From contig DASWTM010000301.1 in assembly GCA_036402115.1 (NCBI GenBank), forward strand, positions 1-18,377: a stretch of 18,377 nt of DNA. Direction: 5' to 3'. This document shows, in pieces, positions 15,366 to 18,377 of the stretch. Position 1 is the first letter of the stretch. The number at the start of each line of letters is the position of its first letter. The DNA is from Chryseosolibacter sp036402115 (lineage in GTDB: Bacteria; Bacteroidota; Bacteroidia; Cytophagales; Cyclobacteriaceae). The notes under the pieces are model-generated. The model was not told the origin of the DNA, ran no database searches, and was given only the letters and a program-made list of their open reading frames with translations. The position numbers and the translations under genes are program-made.

Positions 15366-18098
15366 TCACAAAGGCTGGATTACGAGCGATCTTCCGTGCA
15401 CGAAGAAAAGCGTAAAATCGTCCGAATCCGAGGGCCTGATTTCAAGCAAAGGCGTTTCAACAGGCGGTGTTGTCAACAGATCGCCTTGTTCGTTATACAC
15501 GTAGAATAATCCTTGAGCCCGGTCTCGAATCGTAATAAAGATCTTACCCGACCCATAGTCGTAATACCGCACATCGCCACGAGTGGTACCGGTAACCGAA
15601 GCCGAAACTATCTTACGTCCATCTGCGTGCGTCACTGTTACTTGCCTTTCATCTTGCTGAACAGTCAGATATGATTTCTCGGCCTTCTCATTTACCAGCG
15701 AAAACGTTGAGCGCACTGATGTCTTCAACAATGTCTCCTTACTTTGAAGCTTGCCTTCCGGTGTCACGCGTGCGCGGAAACCGTCCCGCGTCACTAACAC
15801 AAAATACGTTTCATCAAGTGAGTTGCCCCGCTCCAAAAAGATTTCTCCCACCGGCTCGGCCTGAATGTTCAGGGGAAAATTACGAAGCAACTCACCACGT
15901 CTGGTCCAAACATTCACCACGCCATCCTTGCGACTAGCTATAATGTAATCTCTCCCTTTAATGCGGTAATGTTTCGGAGGCGCTGAGAGCATGCCACCCG
16001 CGTTGTTAGGGCTCCATCCGTCCAGCACATTGCCCTCTTTGTCGTACATGTAAATTTTTCCTTCCTTGTCCGCCACAAGAAACCTGTATTTCTTACTGTT
16101 GTCATAATCAATCACACTGACATGATCCACCGTTACGGAACCAAGGCTCAACGGGAACGGTTGTACATAATTTCCAAGACGATCAATTACATGAAGTGAT
16201 GTTGGCGTAGCAAAGAAGTATTGAAGCTTGCCATTAGCAAAAAAATCGACCTGCGTCACATCGCTGATGATCCGATCACCCAGCGATAACTTCCAAAGAA
16301 CTTTTCCATCGGCACCTACCAGACTCAATTCATTCAGTGAATCCTGCACCAACACTTCGTTACTGCGGTTAATGTGGCTGCGAACGGTATTCATCCCGAT
16401 CACCCCATGCTCAAAACTGGTTACATTATTTCCTGTATTCTTTGGAGCGCGCTCAGCATCTTTTACTTGCCGGAAAGTGAAAAGTGCATTGGTGTAGTAA
16501 CTGTTATTTAAATGACTGAATTGAATTGACGACATCTGCAACCCCGCCATTAACGCGCGATTATCCTTCATAAAACCTTGCCATCGTGGTTGCAAACTTG
16601 ATGCGTACACACTCCAGAATCGCGGAGCGTTGACATACAAACTAAGATTCGACTCCAAAAGCGTGGCCTCGAGGAATCTGTTTTGACTCACCGAGCGTCC
16701 CCACGTTTCTTCCGCGTCAATATCACCGAGATAGCTTTTTAATTCTTCAACGTCTTCACCAATCACAAGAACGTTCCCAACCGATGTGTAGTAGTTGTGT
16801 TTGAAACCCTGCACAAACGGCCACAGAAACTTCTCACCAAATCCGTAATAAGGAATCTCACGAATCTCGTACTGCGAATACCGCTCGTAAAAAACGGTAT
16901 CAACACTCAAACGTTCACCCAGCGTACCAAACATTTTCAACCATGGCTTCACATCTGATGTCTCAATCAATACAATCTTCGAAAATCCCGTTTGCCTGCG
17001 TGCCTCCATAAAGCAGACAGCAACTTCATCGGAGATTTTCGAGTAAAGATTTCCAATAGCAAGCGAGTACTTACTCGACAAGGCATTAAGACTATCGCGC
17101 AACCGAGGTCTTTTTGTCTTGATAAATTGCTCCAGATCTTTTGAAAAATCAGCGCCATCACTGATACCATATGCTGACACGGCAGCCACGCGATTCGAAA
17201 TCAGATTTTTCAACCCAAATGAAACCGGGTTCTGATGCTTAAAGACAGAAAGCAAATACTTTGAACGATCGATACTGTCTGTGCTGAAGCCATTCAGCGT
17301 TAAACTATTCTCATCTGCTTTCACATCGAGCAACGCAGACCTTCCGAGTGAATAATTTTGATCCAAACCATCGATGAAAACAGAAAGGAGATCATGAATA
17401 CCTTCAAGTCTCAGGTATAAATTCCCAGCATCTTCCTTTATACTTGTAAACTGAAACGATCCGAACGTTGCTTGCTTCCCAGCATTCTCATGGTTGCGAT
17501 ATGACCGGATCACATCTTCAAGCAGAAACGGAGTAAAGCTACCCACCGAAACATCCTCAATTCGTGTGAATGAGAAAATCTGCTTACCAAAGTGTACTTC
17601 GTGAATGCTCACACCATTGAAAGCACGAGTCCGCAAAGTGTGATTTTTCATCCCCGAAATATCCTTCGCTGAAAACACATCCGATTTCGAGCTGAGGTAG
17701 TAGACAAGATCAAAATCATCTTTCTTCGTCACGTGCGCAGACACCAGCACACCGCGGGAAGAATCAAGTAGTTTAAAGACGCGGCCGCGAATACTATCGA
17801 CTGGTTTCTTATAGAACGCGGCATTTTCAACAAGCCGCCACAACGGTGACTGCACAACGGCATCGCCACACGCATCGCAGTTATCCTTCTCATAGACCAG
17901 GATGGCATCCGAAGGAATCAGATCCCACGGGCGCACCGGGTCCCGCTGAAATTCCTGATAAAGGAAGTACGCTCCCACAAGGAGACCAACAACACCAATC
18001 GTAATCAGAAGCGGAAGTTTCTTCAATGCAGGTTTCTCAAATAAACGTTGAAGATACAGGGCTGTTGTATAATTGCCAAAAAACCTGTAGAGACGCAT
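15366..18098 (-). CDS. Large membrane-anchored protein with beta-propeller-like C-terminus, function unknown
   Basis: A 910-residue protein if the ATG at 18098 is used. A single hydrophobic segment (LLITIGVVGLLVGAYFLYQ, about residues 30-48) anchors it, with the rest probably periplasmic. Just after it come PWDLIPSDAILVYE and a C-D-A-C pair (Cys74, Cys77). Residues about 60-550 are an unrecognised domain, perhaps related to DUF3352-type envelope proteins. Residues about 560-910 contain repeated short blade-like units, such as LVGADGKVLWKLSLGD, IDRLGNYVQPFPLSLG, MYDKEGNVLDGWSP, VWTRRGELLRNFPL and YVYNEQGDLLTTPP, each with a D/G-turn before a W/F-rich strand: a PQQ/WD40-like propeller. An in-frame TTG at 18026 would start MKKLPLLIT, nearer to a usual signal anchor, so the start is uncertain. 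The OMP gene follows downstream. Confidence 0.75.
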   Translation of the reverse strand: MRLYRFFGNYTTALYLQRLFEKPALKKLPLLITIGVVGLLVGAYFLYQEFQRDPVRPWDLIPSDAILVYEKDNCDACGDAVVQSPLWRLVENAAFYKKPVDSIRGRVFKLLDSSRGVLVSAHVTKKDDFDLVYYLSSKSDVFSAKDISGMKNHTLRTRAFNGVSIHEVHFGKQIFSFTRIEDVSVGSFTPFLLEDVIRSYRNHENAGKQATFGSFQFTSIKEDAGNLYLRLEGIHDLLSVFIDGLDQNYSLGRSALLDVKADENSLTLNGFSTDSIDRSKYLLSVFKHQNPVSFGLKNLISNRVAAVSAYGISDGADFSKDLEQFIKTKRPRLRDSLNALSSKYSLAIGNLYSKISDEVAVCFMEARRQTGFSKIVLIETSDVKPWLKMFGTLGERLSVDTVFYERYSQYEIREIPYYGFGEKFLWPFVQGFKHNYYTSVGNVLVIGEDVEELKSYLGDIDAEETWGRSVSQNRFLEATLLESNLSLYVNAPRFWSVYASSLQPRWQGFMKDNRALMAGLQMSSIQFSHLNNSYYTNALFTFRQVKDAERAPKNTGNNVTSFEHGVIGMNTVRSHINRSNEVLVQDSLNELSLVGADGKVLWKLSLGDRIISDVTQVDFFANGKLQYFFATPTSLHVIDRLGNYVQPFPLSLGSVTVDHVSVIDYDNSKKYRFLVADKEGKIYMYDKEGNVLDGWSPNNAGGMLSAPPKHYRIKGRDYIIASRKDGVVNVWTRRGELLRNFPLNIQAEPVGEIFLERGNSLDETYFVLVTRDGFRARVTPEGKLQSKETLLKTSVRSTFSLVNEKAEKSYLTVQQDERQVTVTHADGRKIVSASVTGTTRGDVRYYDYGSGKIFITIRDRAQGLFYVYNEQGDLLTTPPVETPLLEIRPSDSDDFTLFFVHGRSLVIQPL

Positions 18099-18145
18099 AA
18101 TCATGGGTCTCGGATGACCGACACATTTCGCTTCAACAATTTCTA

Positions 18146-18266
18146 TTTGGGCGTGCCCCCGATCGCCATCCCGAAAAGCGCCCGCGCATCGGGGTCGGGC
18201 TATCCGTTCAAGTCCGCCCACCGCACAAGCCCATTACACTTCGGGCTTTCCACTCCTATCCATTAG
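18146..18266. repeat. GC-rich structured intergenic repeat element
   Basis: This stretch of about 121 bp is clearly richer in G+C than its surroundings and is full of inverted repeats: CCCCGAT (18157-18163) with ATCGGGG (18188-18194), continued inward by CGC/GCG; AAGCCC (18227-18232) with GGGCTT (18243-18248); and a tight GGGC/GCCC at 18149-18158. From memory, words such as GGGCGTGCCC, TCGGGCTATCCG and CGGGCTTTCCACT recur together in intergenic repeats of Bacteroidota genomes; I could not check this. No protein is supported. It lies 48 bp upstream of the ATG of the 910-residue protein gene. Confidence 0.65.
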
Positions 18267-18340
18267 GTTTACTTCAAGCGATTGGAGAAAGGATTACAGA
18301 ATAGTATTTTGTTTTCAATCGCAAAGGGTGGAGGTAAACC
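18266..18340. repeat. Nested inverted repeat next to the GC-rich element
   Basis: GGTTTAC (18266-18272) pairs with GTAAACC (18334-18340), and inside it GCGATTG (18278-18284) pairs with CAATCGC (18316-18322). The two stems are separated by 5 and 11 unpaired bases and enclose a 31-base loop. GCGATT recurs at 18372-18377 at the window edge. The rest of the right end, 18341-18377, shows nothing I can support; a minus-strand frame of about 30 codons ending with TAA near 18270 is too short to call a gene. Confidence 0.5.
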
Positions 18341-18377
18341 ATCTGCTGTCCAAAGATCTAAGTCTTATTGAGCGATT

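Noticed and set aside
18048..18266. Plus-strand open frame of 72 codons over the GC-rich element
   Set aside because: The peptide (SARASGSGYPFKSAHRTS) is a translation of hairpin-forming repeat DNA and overlaps the start of the large minus-strand gene.

Overview
The window looks like a chromosomal segment from a Bacteroidota bacterium, most likely of the order Cytophagales. The signs are C-terminal sorting domains of the type IX secretion system (T9SS), a TonB-dependent receptor with an N-terminal carboxypeptidase-regulatory-like domain followed by a DUF4249 lipoprotein, many lipoproteins with a Cys lipobox, few Shine-Dalgarno sites, and occasional matches to the Bacteroidota TTTG/TAnnTTTG promoter. 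The genus call is inference. I see no tRNA, rRNA, CRISPR array, transposase or phage gene.

Layout. 1-94 is the tail of a T9SS-exported protein, followed by a small lipoprotein (121-588). 589-956 has no gene: it holds a long bidirectional hairpin terminator and two copies of an exact 33-bp direct repeat. On the minus strand, an OmpA-family coiled-coil lipoprotein (1124-2071) is followed after 2 bp by a very short PLDc_N-type membrane protein (957-1121) that is easily missed. Diverging from it is the TonB-dependent receptor and DUF4249 pair (2209-5439), a probable outer-membrane uptake or assembly unit. 5440-5858 contains the frameshifted remains of another T9SS-sorted protein. Next come a large exported TPR-CHAT caspase-like protein (5859-8882) and a lipoprotein DNA/RNA non-specific endonuclease (9048-9944).

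The second half is mostly metabolic. There is a 2,4-dienoyl-CoA reductase-like SDR (10029-10886), a small secreted orphan (11004-11387), and a tight biotin operon bioF-bioD-bioA (11437-14420) whose genes overlap by 8 and 14 bp. These three enzymes convert pimeloyl-thioester plus alanine to dethiobiotin. bioB and the pimelate-arm genes bioC/bioH are not in the window. A hairpin at 14422-14447 separates this operon from a convergent minus-strand pair: a 910-residue membrane-anchored protein with a beta-propeller-like C-terminus (15366-18098) and an outer-membrane beta-barrel protein (14470-15306).

The right end (18146-18377) has no convincing gene. It carries a GC-rich, hairpin-forming element resembling intergenic repeats of Bacteroidota genomes, next to a nested inverted repeat.

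No complete new defence or mobile system is evident. The points most worth a second look are the exported CHAT protein with its Arg/Gly-rich loop and nuclease neighbour, the coupled OmpA/PLDc_N gene pair, the decayed T9SS gene, and the structured repeats at both ends.
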